A stretch of 64,000 bases of DNA from an uncultured Roseobacter sp. (lineage in GTDB: Bacteria; Pseudomonadota; Alphaproteobacteria; Rhodobacterales; Rhodobacteraceae), in contig NZ_CANLYL010000001.1 of the NCBI RefSeq assembly GCF_947495275.1, positions 248,001-312,000 of the forward strand, written 5' to 3'. This document shows positions 25,659 through 35,436 of this stretch, piece after piece (position 1 is the first letter of the stretch; the number at the start of each line of letters is the position of its first letter). Under the pieces are notes generated by a model that was given only the letters and a program-made list of their open reading frames with translations, made no database searches and had not been told where the DNA came from. The translations under genes and the position numbers were made by a program.

Positions 25659-26710
25659 TGCCCCATCTCCGCCATCATGCGGGCCTGCGCATCGGCGGTC
25701 AGCGCATCGACGATCTCATCCAGATCACCCTGCATGACCGCATCCAGACGGTAGAGCGTCAGGTTGATGCGATGGTCGGTCATCCGCCCTTGCGGAAAAT
25801 TATAGGTGCGAATGCGTTCAGAGCGATCCCCCGACCCCACTTGCGCCGCGCGATCTGCCGATCGTTCGCTGTCCACCCGGTTGCGTTCGGCGTCATAGAG
25901 CCGCGCCTTGAGGACCTGCATCGCGATCTCGCGGTTTCGGTGTTGCGATTTCTCCGAGCTCGTCACGACGATGCCCGTGGGAATATGCGTGATCCGAACG
26001 GCCGAGTCCGTGGTGTTCACATGCTGACCGCCGGCCCCGGAAGAGCGCATCGTATCAATGCGCAGATCATTTGCGTCAATCTGTATGTCCACATCTTCGG
26101 CTTCGGGCAGCACCGCCACAGTGGCTGCCGATGTATGGATGCGCCCGCCGCTCTCGGTGCTCGGTACCCGCTGCACACGGTGCACGCCGCTCTCAAACTT
26201 CAGCCGAGCAAAGACATCCTGGCCCTTCACGTGGGCGACAACTTCCTTGATGCCCCCCAGCTCGGTCTCCTGCAATTCGATGATGTCGAACTGCCATTTC
26301 TGCGCTTCGGCATAGCGCTGATACATGCGCAGCAGGTCACCGGCAAAAAGGGCCGCTTCATCGCCCCCCGTACCTGGTCTGATTTCCAGCATAGCCGGTT
26401 TGGCATCGGCCTTGTCTTTTGGCAGCAGCGCCAGTTGCAATGCCGCCTCCGCCTCCGGCAGAGCCGACTTGATCCGCGGGATTTCCTCCTGCGCCAGTTC
26501 CGCCATATCCGGGTCAGCGAGCATTTCCTGAGCATCTTCCAGATCGCTTTGCAATTGCTGATATGCGGTGATCTGTTCCACGACCGGGCGCAGATCGGAA
26601 TATTCTTTTGCCAAAGACGCAATGTCAGCAGCGGCATCGCCAGTGGCCATGGCCGCTTCGAGATATTCAAAACGGGATGTAATCTGTTCTAGTCTGTCGC
26701 GTGGGATCAT
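25655..26710 (-). CDS. prfA: Peptide chain release factor 1
   Basis: 351-residue class I release factor reading UAA and UAG. The tripeptide anticodon PxT appears as PST (183-185) in [16 protein letters not shown], and the peptidyl-hydrolysis motif GGQ is at 227-229. An ATG at 26710 ([10 protein letters not shown]) is chosen over an upstream in-frame start at 26758 because it matches the family N-terminus. Confidence 0.95.
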   Translation of the reverse strand: MIPRDRLEQITSRFEYLEAAMATGDAAADIASLAKEYSDLRPVVEQITAYQQLQSDLEDAQEMLADPDMAELAQEEIPRIKSALPEAEAALQLALLPKDKADAKPAMLEIRPGTGGDEAALFAGDLLRMYQRYAEAQKWQFDIIELQETELGGIKEVVAHVKGQDVFARLKFESGVHRVQRVPSTESGGRIHTSAATVAVLPEAEDVDIQIDANDLRIDTMRSSGAGGQHVNTTDSAVRITHIPTGIVVTSSEKSQHRNREIAMQVLKARLYDAERNRVDSERSADRAAQVGSGDRSERIRTYNFPQGRMTDHRINLTLYRLDAVMQGDLDEIVDALTADAQARMMAEMGQ

Positions 26711-26772
26711 GCGGATGATGTCCAATATTGAAAGCCATTGGTCAAGGGCTGCGACCATGCTATTCTGAGCTT

Positions 26773-27060
26773 ATGAGACGTCTGACTTTCCTTCTGATCT
26801 GCCTTGCGGTGCCGGGCATCGCTGATGTGACAAGCCCAAGTGGCAAAACCGTTGAATGCTACTGCACTGACAAATCCGGCGACCGGGTCGAACTGGGTCA
26901 GACCATTTGCCTGCAAGTGGATGGCCGAATGTTCATGGCTCAGTGCCAGATGTCACTGAATGTGCCGATGTGGCGCGAAGTGCAGCAGGGATGTTTGTCC
27001 TCCTCATTGGACAGCAGCGATCAGCCCCTCCAGTCGTTTGCGATTGACGCCCAGATCTGA
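26773..27060 (+). CDS. Small secreted cysteine-rich protein
   Basis: 95-residue unrecognised protein with a clear signal peptide (RRLTFLLICLAVPGIA). The mature part begins VTSPSGKTVECYC and contains five cysteines, enough for two disulphides. It is divergent from prfA. Its last 57 bp (27004-27060) overlap, tail to tail, the end of the DUF1499 gene on the other strand, so codons of both genes share DNA. Function unknown. Confidence 0.6.
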   Translation: MRRLTFLLICLAVPGIADVTSPSGKTVECYCTDKSGDRVELGQTICLQVDGRMFMAQCQMSLNVPMWREVQQGCLSSSLDSSDQPLQSFAIDAQI

Positions 27061-27417
27061 CGCGCCGAATTTCAGCCGGGCAAACATCCTGATCTGGCCA
27101 TCACGCAATTCGATCGTAGTTATGTCTGGAAATCCGAAAAACGCCGAGCGTGTGACATATGTTATCCTGTTCTCCGCAACGGACCCGGCCAGCACCTTTG
27201 TGCGCGGCAGAGCGCCAAGAGCGTTGTCCAGACGGCCAAACAAGGCGGCATCCCCATCGAGCACACGGATCGCTCCGCCGGTCAGGTCTTGATCCGATGC
27301 GGCCTCAATGGGCCTATGCCAGCGCGCCGCCTCCAGCGGCACCACGCGAACATAGAGGATCAGCGCAGCACCCACCAAGATCAGCACAAGGAGACCTGTG
27401 ATCATTCTGCGCCTCAT
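27004..27417 (-). CDS. DUF1499 family protein
   Basis: 137-residue protein with one N-terminal membrane helix (about residues 5-24) and a DUF1499 domain marked by RITYVTRSAFFGFPDITTIE. The domain probably lies in the periplasm. Function of the family is unknown. It ends inside the convergent small secreted protein gene and lies 36 bp downstream of the ureohydrolase operon, so it may be its last gene. Confidence 0.78.
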   Translation of the reverse strand: MRRRMITGLLVLILVGAALILYVRVVPLEAARWHRPIEAASDQDLTGGAIRVLDGDAALFGRLDNALGALPRTKVLAGSVAENRITYVTRSAFFGFPDITTIELRDGQIRMFARLKFGASDLGVNRKRLEGLIAAVQ

Positions 27418-27453
27418 TCATCGGCTCCTCGGGGGTCGAAGGCACCTTCCGCC

Positions 27454-28410
27454 TCAACGATAGGCCACACCGGGCAGAACGCAGAGCAGTTCAAACATCA
27501 GGTTGGCACCCACAAGGGCCGTGTTGCCGGTTGTGTCATAGGGGGGCGAGACCTCTACCAGATCGCAGCCCACGATATTCAAACCCTTGAGTGCCCGGAT
27601 GAGTTCCATGGCCTGTGATGTCGTCAACCCGCCGATCTCAGGAGTGCCCGTACCAGGGGCAAAAGCCGGGTCGAGGCTGTCAATATCATAGGTCACGTAG
27701 ACCGGCACGTCAGCGCCGATGTCACGTCGCACTTCTCCGCCCAGCGATGCCAGACTTCTGTGCCAAAGCTCCTGCGCGGGAAACTGTTGGAAACCCCATT
27801 TCTGCGCTTCGGTGAAATCCTCGGCCGTGTAACCGGTCCCGCGCAGCCCGATCTGATAGGTTTTTTCGGGGATGATCAGCCCTTCCTCATAGGCACGCCT
27901 GAAAACCGTGCCATGGGTCTCGCGTTCTCCGAACATCTCGTCATTGACATCCGCATGGGCGTCCACATGGATCAGCGCCACGGGACCGAAACGCCTGTGC
28001 ATGGCCCGCAGGATCGGCAGAGTGATCGAGTGGTCGCCCCCGATGGCCATGGGCATCGCGTCATAGTTCAGGATCGCGTCATAGCTCTGTTCGACGATTT
28101 TGAGGCTGTCAGCGAGCGAGAATGTATTGATCGCGAGATCACCGATATCGGCGCATTGCAAACTGTCAAAGGGTGCGGCCCCCGTGCCCATATGATAGGG
28201 CCGGATCATCGCACTTTGCGCACGCACCTCCTTGGGGCCGAACCGCGTGCCGGAGCGCCATGAGGTGCCAATATCCATCGGTATGCCCAGAAAGGCGACA
28301 TCCAGCCCTTTGAGATCATTGACATACGGCAGACGCATGAAGCTGCCCGGCCCCGAAAAGCGCGCAAGTTCGTTGCCGCTGATCGGCTGGTTCTTTTTTT
28401 TCATTCTCAC
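27454..28410 (-). CDS. Agmatinase-family ureohydrolase (copy 1)
   Basis: 318-residue Mn-dependent ureohydrolase that releases urea from a guanidino compound. The metal ligands are in GGDHSITLP, DAHADVND and YDIDSLDPAFAPGTGTPE. It resembles agmatinase and guanidinobutyrase more than arginase, but the substrate cannot be read from motifs alone. It overlaps the next ureohydrolase by 4 bp and is third in the M20-ureohydrolase-ureohydrolase operon. Confidence 0.85.
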   Translation of the reverse strand: MRMKKKNQPISGNELARFSGPGSFMRLPYVNDLKGLDVAFLGIPMDIGTSWRSGTRFGPKEVRAQSAMIRPYHMGTGAAPFDSLQCADIGDLAINTFSLADSLKIVEQSYDAILNYDAMPMAIGGDHSITLPILRAMHRRFGPVALIHVDAHADVNDEMFGERETHGTVFRRAYEEGLIIPEKTYQIGLRGTGYTAEDFTEAQKWGFQQFPAQELWHRSLASLGGEVRRDIGADVPVYVTYDIDSLDPAFAPGTGTPEIGGLTTSQAMELIRALKGLNIVGCDLVEVSPPYDTTGNTALVGANLMFELLCVLPGVAYR

Positions 28411-29375
28411 GCCTCTTCGCGCATCCGGTGCCCCAGCAGGGACAGCAATTCGGTGGCAACATGCGCCCCGGCAATCGCCGTCGCGCCCGTAGTATCAAAC
28501 GGGGGCGAGACTTCAACAATATCTCCACCGCGGATGTTGATCCCCGCCAGGTCTCGCAACATCAAGGCAGCCTGTGCAGAGGTCAGCCCGCCCCAGACGG
28601 GCGTGCCGGTGCCGGGTGCATAGGCCGGGTCCAGCGCATCAATGTCAAAGGTCAGATAGCAGGGGCGATCCCGCAAAATGGATTTGATCTTTGCCACAGC
28701 GGCCCCGGGGCCTGTTTCATGGACCTCGCGCGCGTCAATGATGTTCACACCCAATGTGTCCGCGTTGGTCGTACGAATGCCCACCTGTACCGATGTGGCC
28801 GGATCGACGATGCCGGATTTCACCGCCTTGTAAAACATCGTCCCGTGATCCACGCGCGAAAAATCGTCATCTACCCAGGTGTCTGTATGTGCGTCGAACT
28901 GCAACAGGCTGATGGGTCCGAATTTCTCGGCGTAGGCTTTCAGGATCGGAAAACTGATATAGTGATCGCCGCCCAGCACAACGCTGGCTGCGCCTGCGTT
29001 CAGGATGCCGCGAATGTGGTCGCTGAGCCTGTCCGGAAAGGAAGGAATATCCGCGTAGTCAAAGGCCAGATCGCCATAATCGATGATCGTCCGCTCGCTG
29101 AGCACATCAAAAGGCCAGCCATAGGGCGCATCCGGAGCCTGAAGGCTCGACGCTTCGCGAATGGCGCGCGGACCAAGGCGAGTTCCGGGGCGGTTTGTCA
29201 CGGCCTGATCGAAAGGCACCCCCGTCACGGCGATGTCCACGCCGCTCAGGTCCTTGGTGTACTTGCGCCGCAAAAACGACAGCGCGCCCCCGAATGTCAG
29301 CTCGAAACTCGGGCCTTTCAAATCCTCGCGGGTGAAAGCGTGGTCGATCTGCGTCTTTGCGTCTTCCAAAGCCAT
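28407..29375 (-). CDS. Agmatinase-family ureohydrolase (copy 2)
   Basis: 322-residue paralogue of the adjacent gene with the same metal-site motifs: LGGDHYISFP, FDAHTDTWVDD and FDIDALDPAYAPGTGTP. The sequence differs throughout, for example HTDTW in place of HADVN, which suggests different substrates rather than a recent duplicate. It lies 3 bp after the M20 gene and overlaps copy 1 by 4 bp. The two may form a hetero-oligomer or act on different guanidino compounds; both ideas are inference. Confidence 0.85.
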   Translation of the reverse strand: MALEDAKTQIDHAFTREDLKGPSFELTFGGALSFLRRKYTKDLSGVDIAVTGVPFDQAVTNRPGTRLGPRAIREASSLQAPDAPYGWPFDVLSERTIIDYGDLAFDYADIPSFPDRLSDHIRGILNAGAASVVLGGDHYISFPILKAYAEKFGPISLLQFDAHTDTWVDDDFSRVDHGTMFYKAVKSGIVDPATSVQVGIRTTNADTLGVNIIDAREVHETGPGAAVAKIKSILRDRPCYLTFDIDALDPAYAPGTGTPVWGGLTSAQAALMLRDLAGINIRGGDIVEVSPPFDTTGATAIAGAHVATELLSLLGHRMREEA

Positions 29376-29378
29376 CTT

Positions 29379-30548
29379 TCAGGCCCCTGCCACCGGTTGG
29401 GCACGTTCGACGATGCGCGCAAAAAACGAGGCACCGATCGGGGCTATTTCATCATTGAAATTGTATTTCGGGTGGTGAACGCCTGCCGTGTCCCCCTGCC
29501 CCAGCATCAGATAGGCGCCGGGCCGTGCCTCCAGCATATAGGAGAAATCTTCCGCACCCATCACCGGCGTGACCCTGTCGTCGACACCGGCAGCGCCCGC
29601 CACATCTGCGGCAACCTCAGCAGCGAAAGCGGCTTTCTCGGCGTCATTGACCGTCGGCGGATAGCCGAATTCAAACGTCAGCTCTGCCTTGAGCCCAAAG
29701 GACGCCGCCTGCCCGGCAACGATCTCTTCCATACGTTTGACCACCATGGCCTGTACCTCCTTGTCAAAGGTGCGCACAGTGCCGTTGATATAGGCGGTTT
29801 CGGGGATCACATTGTCGGTCGTTCCGGTGTGTATCTGCGTGGTGGAGACAACCAGCGTGTCCTTGGTGTTGTGATTACGGCTGACAATGGTCTGCAAGGC
29901 CTGCACAATCGAACAGGCCGCCACTACCGGATCAATCGCATCGAAGGGGCGCGCGGCATGCCCGCCCTTGCCCGTGACATGGATGTGAAACGTATCGGCC
30001 GCCGCCATGATCGGCCCGGGCGTTGTGTGGAACTTGCCGAAATCCTTGCCCGGCGCGTTGTGGATCGCATAGACCTGACTGATCTCAAATTTCTCCATGA
30101 TGCCTTCGCGCACCATGACCTCGCCACCGCCGCCGAATTCCTCTGCGGGCTGGAAGATCAACGCCACCCGACCGGCAAAATTGCGCGTCTCGGTCAGGTA
30201 TTTTGCCGCCCCCAGCAGCATCGCCGTATGCCCGTCGTGACCACAGGCATGCATCTTTCCGGGATGTTTGGAGGCGTATTCGACACCGGTTTCTTCTGTC
30301 ATCGGCAAAGCGTCCATATCCGCGCGCAATCCGATGGTTGGTCCCGCGCCACGCCCCTCGATGATCGCAACGATACCGGTTTTGGCGATCCCCTCATGCA
30401 CGGCATCAACCCCGAATTCCCGCAGCCTTTCGGCCACAAACGCGGCGGTCTGATGGCACTCCAGCCCAAGCTCGGGAATGGTGTGCAAATGCTGACGCCA
30501 TTCGGTCATTTCGGTGCTCATATCGGCGATCCGGTTTACGACAGGCAT
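29379..30548 (-). CDS. M20 family metallo-amidohydrolase (hippurate hydrolase-like)
   Basis: 389-residue zinc hydrolase of the M20D group that cleaves N-acyl or N-carbamoyl amino acids. Metal ligands are visible in HACGHDGHTAM and PAEEFGGG, and the dimerisation/lid domain follows about residue 185. It is the first gene of a tight operon with two ureohydrolases, so it may deacylate a guanidino substrate before or after urea release. The 63-bp gap to mazG holds divergent promoters. Confidence 0.85.
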   Translation of the reverse strand: MPVVNRIADMSTEMTEWRQHLHTIPELGLECHQTAAFVAERLREFGVDAVHEGIAKTGIVAIIEGRGAGPTIGLRADMDALPMTEETGVEYASKHPGKMHACGHDGHTAMLLGAAKYLTETRNFAGRVALIFQPAEEFGGGGEVMVREGIMEKFEISQVYAIHNAPGKDFGKFHTTPGPIMAAADTFHIHVTGKGGHAARPFDAIDPVVAACSIVQALQTIVSRNHNTKDTLVVSTTQIHTGTTDNVIPETAYINGTVRTFDKEVQAMVVKRMEEIVAGQAASFGLKAELTFEFGYPPTVNDAEKAAFAAEVAADVAGAAGVDDRVTPVMGAEDFSYMLEARPGAYLMLGQGDTAGVHHPKYNFNDEIAPIGASFFARIVERAQPVAGA

Positions 30549-30611
30549 GGGGTGGACTCCTTGGTCGTTTCTTTGTCAGGTGCATGTGACACGACAGATA
30601 GGCGCGCTGCA

Positions 30612-31436
30612 ATGGCTGAAGACCTGATCCACGACCCAAACGCCGGAATTGACCGCCTTCTGGAAATCATGCGCCGCCTGCGCGATCCGCAAACAGGATG
30701 CCCCTGGGACATTGAACAGGATTTCGACAGCATTGCCCCCTATACCATTGAAGAGGCTTACGAAGTTGCCGATGCCATCGCGCGGCGCGACTGGTCAGAG
30801 CTTGAGGGCGAGTTGGGCGATTTGCTGTTGCAAACGGTCTATCACACGGCCATGGGTGAAGAAGCAGGCCATTTCACCTTTCGATCCGTGGTGCGGGCCA
30901 TTTCAGACAAGATGGTTGCCCGGCACCCGCATGTCTTTGGCGATGCGTCCCGCGATAAATCCGCCGACCAGCAAACCGCGGATTGGGAAGCGATCAAAGC
31001 AGCAGAACGGGCGGGCAAGGCGCAACAGGGCACGTTGGATGGTGTCGCCATCGGCTTGCCGGCCCTGCTGCGCGCGTTGAAATTGCAAAAACGGGCGGCG
31101 CGCGTCGGATTTGACTGGCCCTCGACCCATGAGGTGCTCGACAAGATCAAGGAAGAAGCGGACGAGTTGGTGGAAGCGCGCGATCAGCTGACGCAAGCTG
31201 AAATCGAAGAAGAGTTTGGCGATCTGCTCTTCGTCATGGCCAATCTGGGGCGTCACCTTGGGCTCGATCCGGAAGCGGCACTGCGCGCTGCCAACGCAAA
31301 ATTCACCCGCCGGTTTGAAAAGATCGAAGCAAAGCTGGCCGAAAACGGCAAATCACCCACCCAGAGTGATCTGGCAGAAATGGACGCACTTTGGGACGTC
31401 GTGAAATCGGAAGAAAAATCTGCTAAAGAGCGCTGA
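30612..31436 (+). CDS. mazG: Nucleoside triphosphate pyrophosphohydrolase MazG
   Basis: 274-residue house-cleaning enzyme that hydrolyses NTPs to NMP and pyrophosphate. It has two MazG domains: the first has EEAYEVADAI and ELGDLLLQ, the second EEADELVEA and EFGDLLFVMANL, supplying the acidic Mg sites. The start is ATG at 30612 because the family begins LLEIMRRLRDP shortly after; the long upstream open frame is antisense to the M20 operon. Confidence 0.93.
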   Translation: MAEDLIHDPNAGIDRLLEIMRRLRDPQTGCPWDIEQDFDSIAPYTIEEAYEVADAIARRDWSELEGELGDLLLQTVYHTAMGEEAGHFTFRSVVRAISDKMVARHPHVFGDASRDKSADQQTADWEAIKAAERAGKAQQGTLDGVAIGLPALLRALKLQKRAARVGFDWPSTHEVLDKIKEEADELVEARDQLTQAEIEEEFGDLLFVMANLGRHLGLDPEAALRAANAKFTRRFEKIEAKLAENGKSPTQSDLAEMDALWDVVKSEEKSAKER

Positions 31437-31438
31437 CG

Positions 31439-31499
31439 TCCCGGCGAAATGCCGCCAAGCCTTCGAAGCGTCATTTTCATGTTCCCGCCGGGATCTTTT
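31439..31499 (+). terminator. Candidate terminator after mazG
   Basis: TCCCGGCG (31439-31446) pairs with CGCCGGGA (31486-31493), followed by TCTTTT. The 39-nt loop contains an inner CTTCGAAG palindrome. The loop is long for a classic terminator, so this is tentative. It begins three bases after the mazG stop. Nothing else is seen between mazG and 31668. Confidence 0.4.
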
Positions 31500-31668
31500 G
31501 GGTGAGCCTGAGCATTGATTTCTTATGGAATGTTCCTGAATATCTGAAGGCTAATTGCCCGCGCCTCGGGCGTGAACCGGCCCGCGACCGCACCGGAACA
31601 TCCTCAAAGCCTGCGCCGCTCCACAAAGTGCGCTGGACAATCTTTGGAGCGAGCGGCAAACAGGCCAA

Positions 31669-32610
31669 ATGGTACAACGAAAAATCATCATCGACACGGA
31701 CCCCGGACAAGACGACGCAGTTGCAATCCTGCTTGCGCTGGCCAGTCCGGAAGAAATCGACGTGCTCGGGATCACATGTGTCGCTGGCAATGTTCCTCTC
31801 GAACTTACGTCAAAAAATGCGCGTATTATCTGTGAGTTAGCGGGAAAACCCGACGTTCCGGTCTATGCCGGTTGCGACAGGCCTCTTGGGCGTAATCTCG
31901 TAACTGCCGAGCATGTACACGGCAAAACCGGGTTGAACGGGCCTGTCCTGCCAGACCCGCAGATGCCGCTTCAGGAAACACACGCCGTCGATTTCATCAT
32001 CGAAACCTTGCGCGCAGAACCGCCCGGCACGGTGACACTTTGCCCGCTTGGTCCGCTCACCAATATCGCGACCGCATTAAACAAAGCACCCGACATTGCA
32101 GAGCGTGTTCAGGAAATCGTCCTGATGGGGGGTGCTTATTTCGAAGTTGGCAACATCACGCCCACGGCAGAGTTCAACATTTACGTCGACCCGCAAGCTG
32201 CTGAAATTGCGTTTAAATCCGGAATTGATATTGTCGTGATGCCGCTCGATGTGACGCATAAGGCTCTGGTAACGCCCGACCGCAACGAGGCATTCAGAAA
32301 TCTTGAGACACCTGTGGGTACGGCTGTGGCACAGATGACTGATTTCTTTGAACGGTTTGACAAGGAAAAATACGGCTCTGATGGGGCGCCTTTGCATGAC
32401 CCTTGCGTGACGGCCTATCTGCTACGGCCAGACCTCTTTTCCGGGCGTCATATCAATGTGGAGATCGAAACCGGCTCGGAGCTCACGATGGGCATGACGG
32501 TCGCAGATTGGTGGGGGGTCACGGATCGCCCGCCCAATGCGCTTTTTATCAATGACCTTGACGCGGATGGGTTTTTCTCGCTCCTGACAGAACGGCTGGC
32601 CCGGCTATGA
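31669..32610 (+). CDS. Inosine-uridine preferring nucleoside hydrolase
   Basis: 313-residue hydrolase that splits nucleosides into base and ribose. The N-terminal DTDPGQDDA is the Ca-binding signature, and a second acidic site is around HDPCVTAYLL. Length is normal for the family. It overlaps the following GNAT gene by 4 bp. Substrate preference is not evident. Confidence 0.9.
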   Translation: MVQRKIIIDTDPGQDDAVAILLALASPEEIDVLGITCVAGNVPLELTSKNARIICELAGKPDVPVYAGCDRPLGRNLVTAEHVHGKTGLNGPVLPDPQMPLQETHAVDFIIETLRAEPPGTVTLCPLGPLTNIATALNKAPDIAERVQEIVLMGGAYFEVGNITPTAEFNIYVDPQAAEIAFKSGIDIVVMPLDVTHKALVTPDRNEAFRNLETPVGTAVAQMTDFFERFDKEKYGSDGAPLHDPCVTAYLLRPDLFSGRHINVEIETGSELTMGMTVADWWGVTDRPPNALFINDLDADGFFSLLTERLARL

Positions 32611-33056
32611 GCGCTGCACTCACACTGGCAACGCCGGAACATCTCGACCGTCTTGATGCACTCGTGGCCGCTTTTCATGAGGAAAACGGCATCGCGTTGG
32701 GTGCAGAAGCGCGTCGCGCCGGTATCTCGCCGTTGCTGGATGGCTCACCGCATGGCGTGGCCTATCTGATTGGTCCTGCGCGCGCGCCCATCGGCTACGT
32801 GGTGATCACATTTGGCTGGTCGCTTGAATTCGGCGGGCTGGATGGTTTTATCGATGAGCTCTACATCCGCCCCGGTGTGCGCGGACGCGGCATCGCATCG
32901 GAAACCTTGCAGACCTTGCCCCGCGCTCTTGCGGCCGCCGGGCTGAAGGCGTTGCATCTGGAAGTGGATCGCGATGCGGAAAAAACACAGCGTCTTTATG
33001 GTCGGGCCGGTTTTTCCGCGCGCCCGAAGTCGATGCTGATGAGCCGCGCGTTCTAA
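32607..33056 (+). CDS. GNAT family acetyltransferase
   Basis: 149-residue GCN5-related N-acetyltransferase. The acetyl-CoA loop is IRPGVRGRGIASETLQ (motif A), followed by the motif B segment LHLEVDRDAEKTQRLYGRAGF. It is translationally coupled to the nucleoside hydrolase through a 4-bp overlap. The substrate is unknown. Confidence 0.82.
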   Translation: MSAALTLATPEHLDRLDALVAAFHEENGIALGAEARRAGISPLLDGSPHGVAYLIGPARAPIGYVVITFGWSLEFGGLDGFIDELYIRPGVRGRGIASETLQTLPRALAAAGLKALHLEVDRDAEKTQRLYGRAGFSARPKSMLMSRAF

Positions 33057-33132
33057 ACTTTGCGGATCACGCCGCTTTGAATTGAAAATCCGATCACTGG
33101 CGTGCACCCGTTGAAATCCCTATATCGGGTGA

Positions 33133-34545
33133 ATGACCTTCTCTGCGCCCTTTGACAACAGTTACGCCCGGCTGCCTGAGGCTTTCTACACACGGTTGAA
33201 CCCGACGGAGGTGCCCGCACCCAAACTGGTCGCCTACAATGAGGAGCTGGGGCGGTTACTTGGCATCACCGATGCAACCGAAGAGGACCGCGTCGCCGTT
33301 TTTTCCGGCGCGACCGTGCCGCCTGGTGCCACACCGCTGGCGCAATTATACGCGGGCCATCAGTTTGGCAGCTTTAACCCGCAACTTGGAGACGGGCGCG
33401 CAATATTGCTGGGGGAAGTGGTTGGCACCGACGGTCTCCGCCGCGATGTCCAATTAAAAGGATCCGGCCCGACGCCCTATTCCCGCATGGGAGATGGTCG
33501 TGCCTGGCTGGGGCCGGTCCTGCGCGAATACGTCGTGTCCGAAGCAATGCATGCTCTGGGCATTCCGACAACCCGCGCACTTGCCGCCACCCTGACCGGC
33601 GAGGACGTCATCCGCGAGACGGTTCTGCCGGGCGCGGTCTTTACGCGCGTTGCCGCCAGCCACCTGCGTGTGGGCACCTTTCAGGTTTTTGCCCATCGCG
33701 GCCAGAAATCCGAACTCAGGCAACTGACTGAGTATGCGATCCATCGGCACTACCCCGATGCGACAGGTCCCATGGGGTTGTTGCGCGCCGTTAGCGCAGC
33801 ACAGGCTGATCTGATTGCGGCATGGATGTCCGTTGGTTTCATCCACGGGGTCATGAATACCGATAACTGCACGATTTCTGGCGAAACCATCGACTATGGT
33901 CCTTGCGCGTTTCTGGATGAATATCATGCCGATACCGTGTTCAGCTCGATTGATCAGATGGGGCGCTACGCCTATTCAAATCAGCCGCGTATCGTCGTCT
34001 GGAACATGGCGCAATTTGCCACATCGCTCCTGCAACAATATGACGATCCATCAACCATGGTCGATGAAGCGACAGAAATCGTGCACGCCATGCCCGGCCA
34101 GATCGAAGAGGCGTGGCGCAAGCGGTTTGGTGCCAAGATCGGGCTTAAGGAACCTGAGCCTGAGGACATGGGCCTGCTGGAGGATCTGCTTGCGCTCATG
34201 CAGAAGGACGGTGCGGATTTCACCAACACGTTCGATGCGCTTGCGCGTGGCAATGCCCGCGACCAGTTTGTTGACCGCGATGCCTTTGATGCGTGGCATC
34301 TGAGATGGCGCGCGCGCCTCAAGGACGCCACCGAAGCCGAAAAAACCATGCGGGCTGCCTCCCCTCGGATCATCCCGCGTAACCACCGGATCGAGGAAAT
34401 GATCGCAGCGGCTGTGGCCGGCGACTACGCGCCTTTTCACCGCTTGTTGCAGGCCGTGTCCGACCCCTATGACACAACCGACACCGAACTGATGCGCGCA
34501 CCGAGCAAGGCACAGAGGGTTGCCGCAACCTTTTGCGGGACGTGA
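33133..34545 (+). CDS. selO: Protein adenylyltransferase SelO
   Basis: 470-residue pseudokinase-fold enzyme (YdiU/UPF0061) that AMPylates proteins. LKGSGPTPYSRMGDGRAWLG is the nucleotide loop; HGVMNTDNCTISG and DYGPCAFLDEY carry the catalytic Asn and the DFG-like Asp. The C-terminus ends TFCGT: a Cys lies where eukaryotic homologues have a Cys/Sec pair region. The redox role known for E. coli SelO may apply. Confidence 0.92.
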   Translation: MTFSAPFDNSYARLPEAFYTRLNPTEVPAPKLVAYNEELGRLLGITDATEEDRVAVFSGATVPPGATPLAQLYAGHQFGSFNPQLGDGRAILLGEVVGTDGLRRDVQLKGSGPTPYSRMGDGRAWLGPVLREYVVSEAMHALGIPTTRALAATLTGEDVIRETVLPGAVFTRVAASHLRVGTFQVFAHRGQKSELRQLTEYAIHRHYPDATGPMGLLRAVSAAQADLIAAWMSVGFIHGVMNTDNCTISGETIDYGPCAFLDEYHADTVFSSIDQMGRYAYSNQPRIVVWNMAQFATSLLQQYDDPSTMVDEATEIVHAMPGQIEEAWRKRFGAKIGLKEPEPEDMGLLEDLLALMQKDGADFTNTFDALARGNARDQFVDRDAFDAWHLRWRARLKDATEAEKTMRAASPRIIPRNHRIEEMIAAAVAGDYAPFHRLLQAVSDPYDTTDTELMRAPSKAQRVAATFCGT

Positions 34546-34548
34546 TTT

Positions 34549-35436
34549 TCAGCCGTTTCCGGGTTTTCGGTTGATCAGGTAGATACCCGCGGCGACCAGA
34601 CATAGGGCAATCCAGACCTTTGGACCCACATCTTCGCCGAGGATCAACCACCCCAGAATCACCGCAAATACCGGCGACAGGAAGCTGAACGAGGCGACCG
34701 AAGAGGCCGGATAAATCGACAGCAGCCAAAACCATGCCAGAAACCCCAGGCTCGCCACAGCGATGATCTGAAATAGCAGGCCCGCGACATGGACGGGCTG
34801 CAGATCGCGCACAAAATCACCCGCGAACAAAGATGCAAACAGCAACAAGGGGGCAGAGATTGCGACCTGAAACATCAATTGCTGCGCGGGCGGCACGTCC
34901 TTGAGGGGCGTGGCTTTGACACAAAGGGCGATCCCCGCCCAGCAAATTGCGGCGGTAAGTGCCAGAACATCTCCTTTTGTACTGGCTGTCACATCGCTGC
35001 GGTCAAGCAAGGCCAGGGCAACGCCGCCCATGGCCATCACAAGCCCGATGCTGCGCAAACCACTCATGCGATCTGACGGCAATAGAAAATGCCCGATGAG
35101 CGCCAGCCAGACAGGCATGGAATAGAAAATAACCGATGCCCGGCTAACGGTCGTGAAATCCAGGGCTGTGAAAAGGCACATGAATTCAAGCGCAAAGAGC
35201 GTACCACTGACAATGCCTGCGGGAATGGCCGCGCGCGGTACGGAAAAGCTGACCCCACGCATCTTCATCCAGATGAGCAAGATAACGACCGCGCCGGCAG
35301 AACGAAGACCAGCGGCAAAGACCGGCCCAAAACCACCATTGGTCCATTTGATGACCACTTGATTGAACGCCAGATGCAAGGCGAAGGCGATCAGTGCGGT
35401 CGCTCCGAAAGCGTCGATGTGTGATTTTCGTTCCAT
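34549..35436 (-). CDS. DMT family transporter (EamA)
   Basis: 295-residue inner-membrane protein with about ten hydrophobic helices in two EamA repeats. The substrate is unknown; drug/metabolite exporters of this type often handle amino acids or metabolites. It converges on selO with a 3-bp gap. Confidence 0.85.
   Translation of the reverse strand: MERKSHIDAFGATALIAFALHLAFNQVVIKWTNGGFGPVFAAGLRSAGAVVILLIWMKMRGVSFSVPRAAIPAGIVSGTLFALEFMCLFTALDFTTVSRASVIFYSMPVWLALIGHFLLPSDRMSGLRSIGLVMAMGGVALALLDRSDVTASTKGDVLALTAAICWAGIALCVKATPLKDVPPAQQLMFQVAISAPLLLFASLFAGDFVRDLQPVHVAGLLFQIIAVASLGFLAWFWLLSIYPASSVASFSFLSPVFAVILGWLILGEDVGPKVWIALCLVAAGIYLINRKPGNG

Noticed and set aside
28428-30611. Long upstream extension of the mazG frame (1002 codons in total)
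   Set aside because: The first 728 codons run antisense to the M20 and ureohydrolase genes; the MazG family begins near the ATG at 30612.
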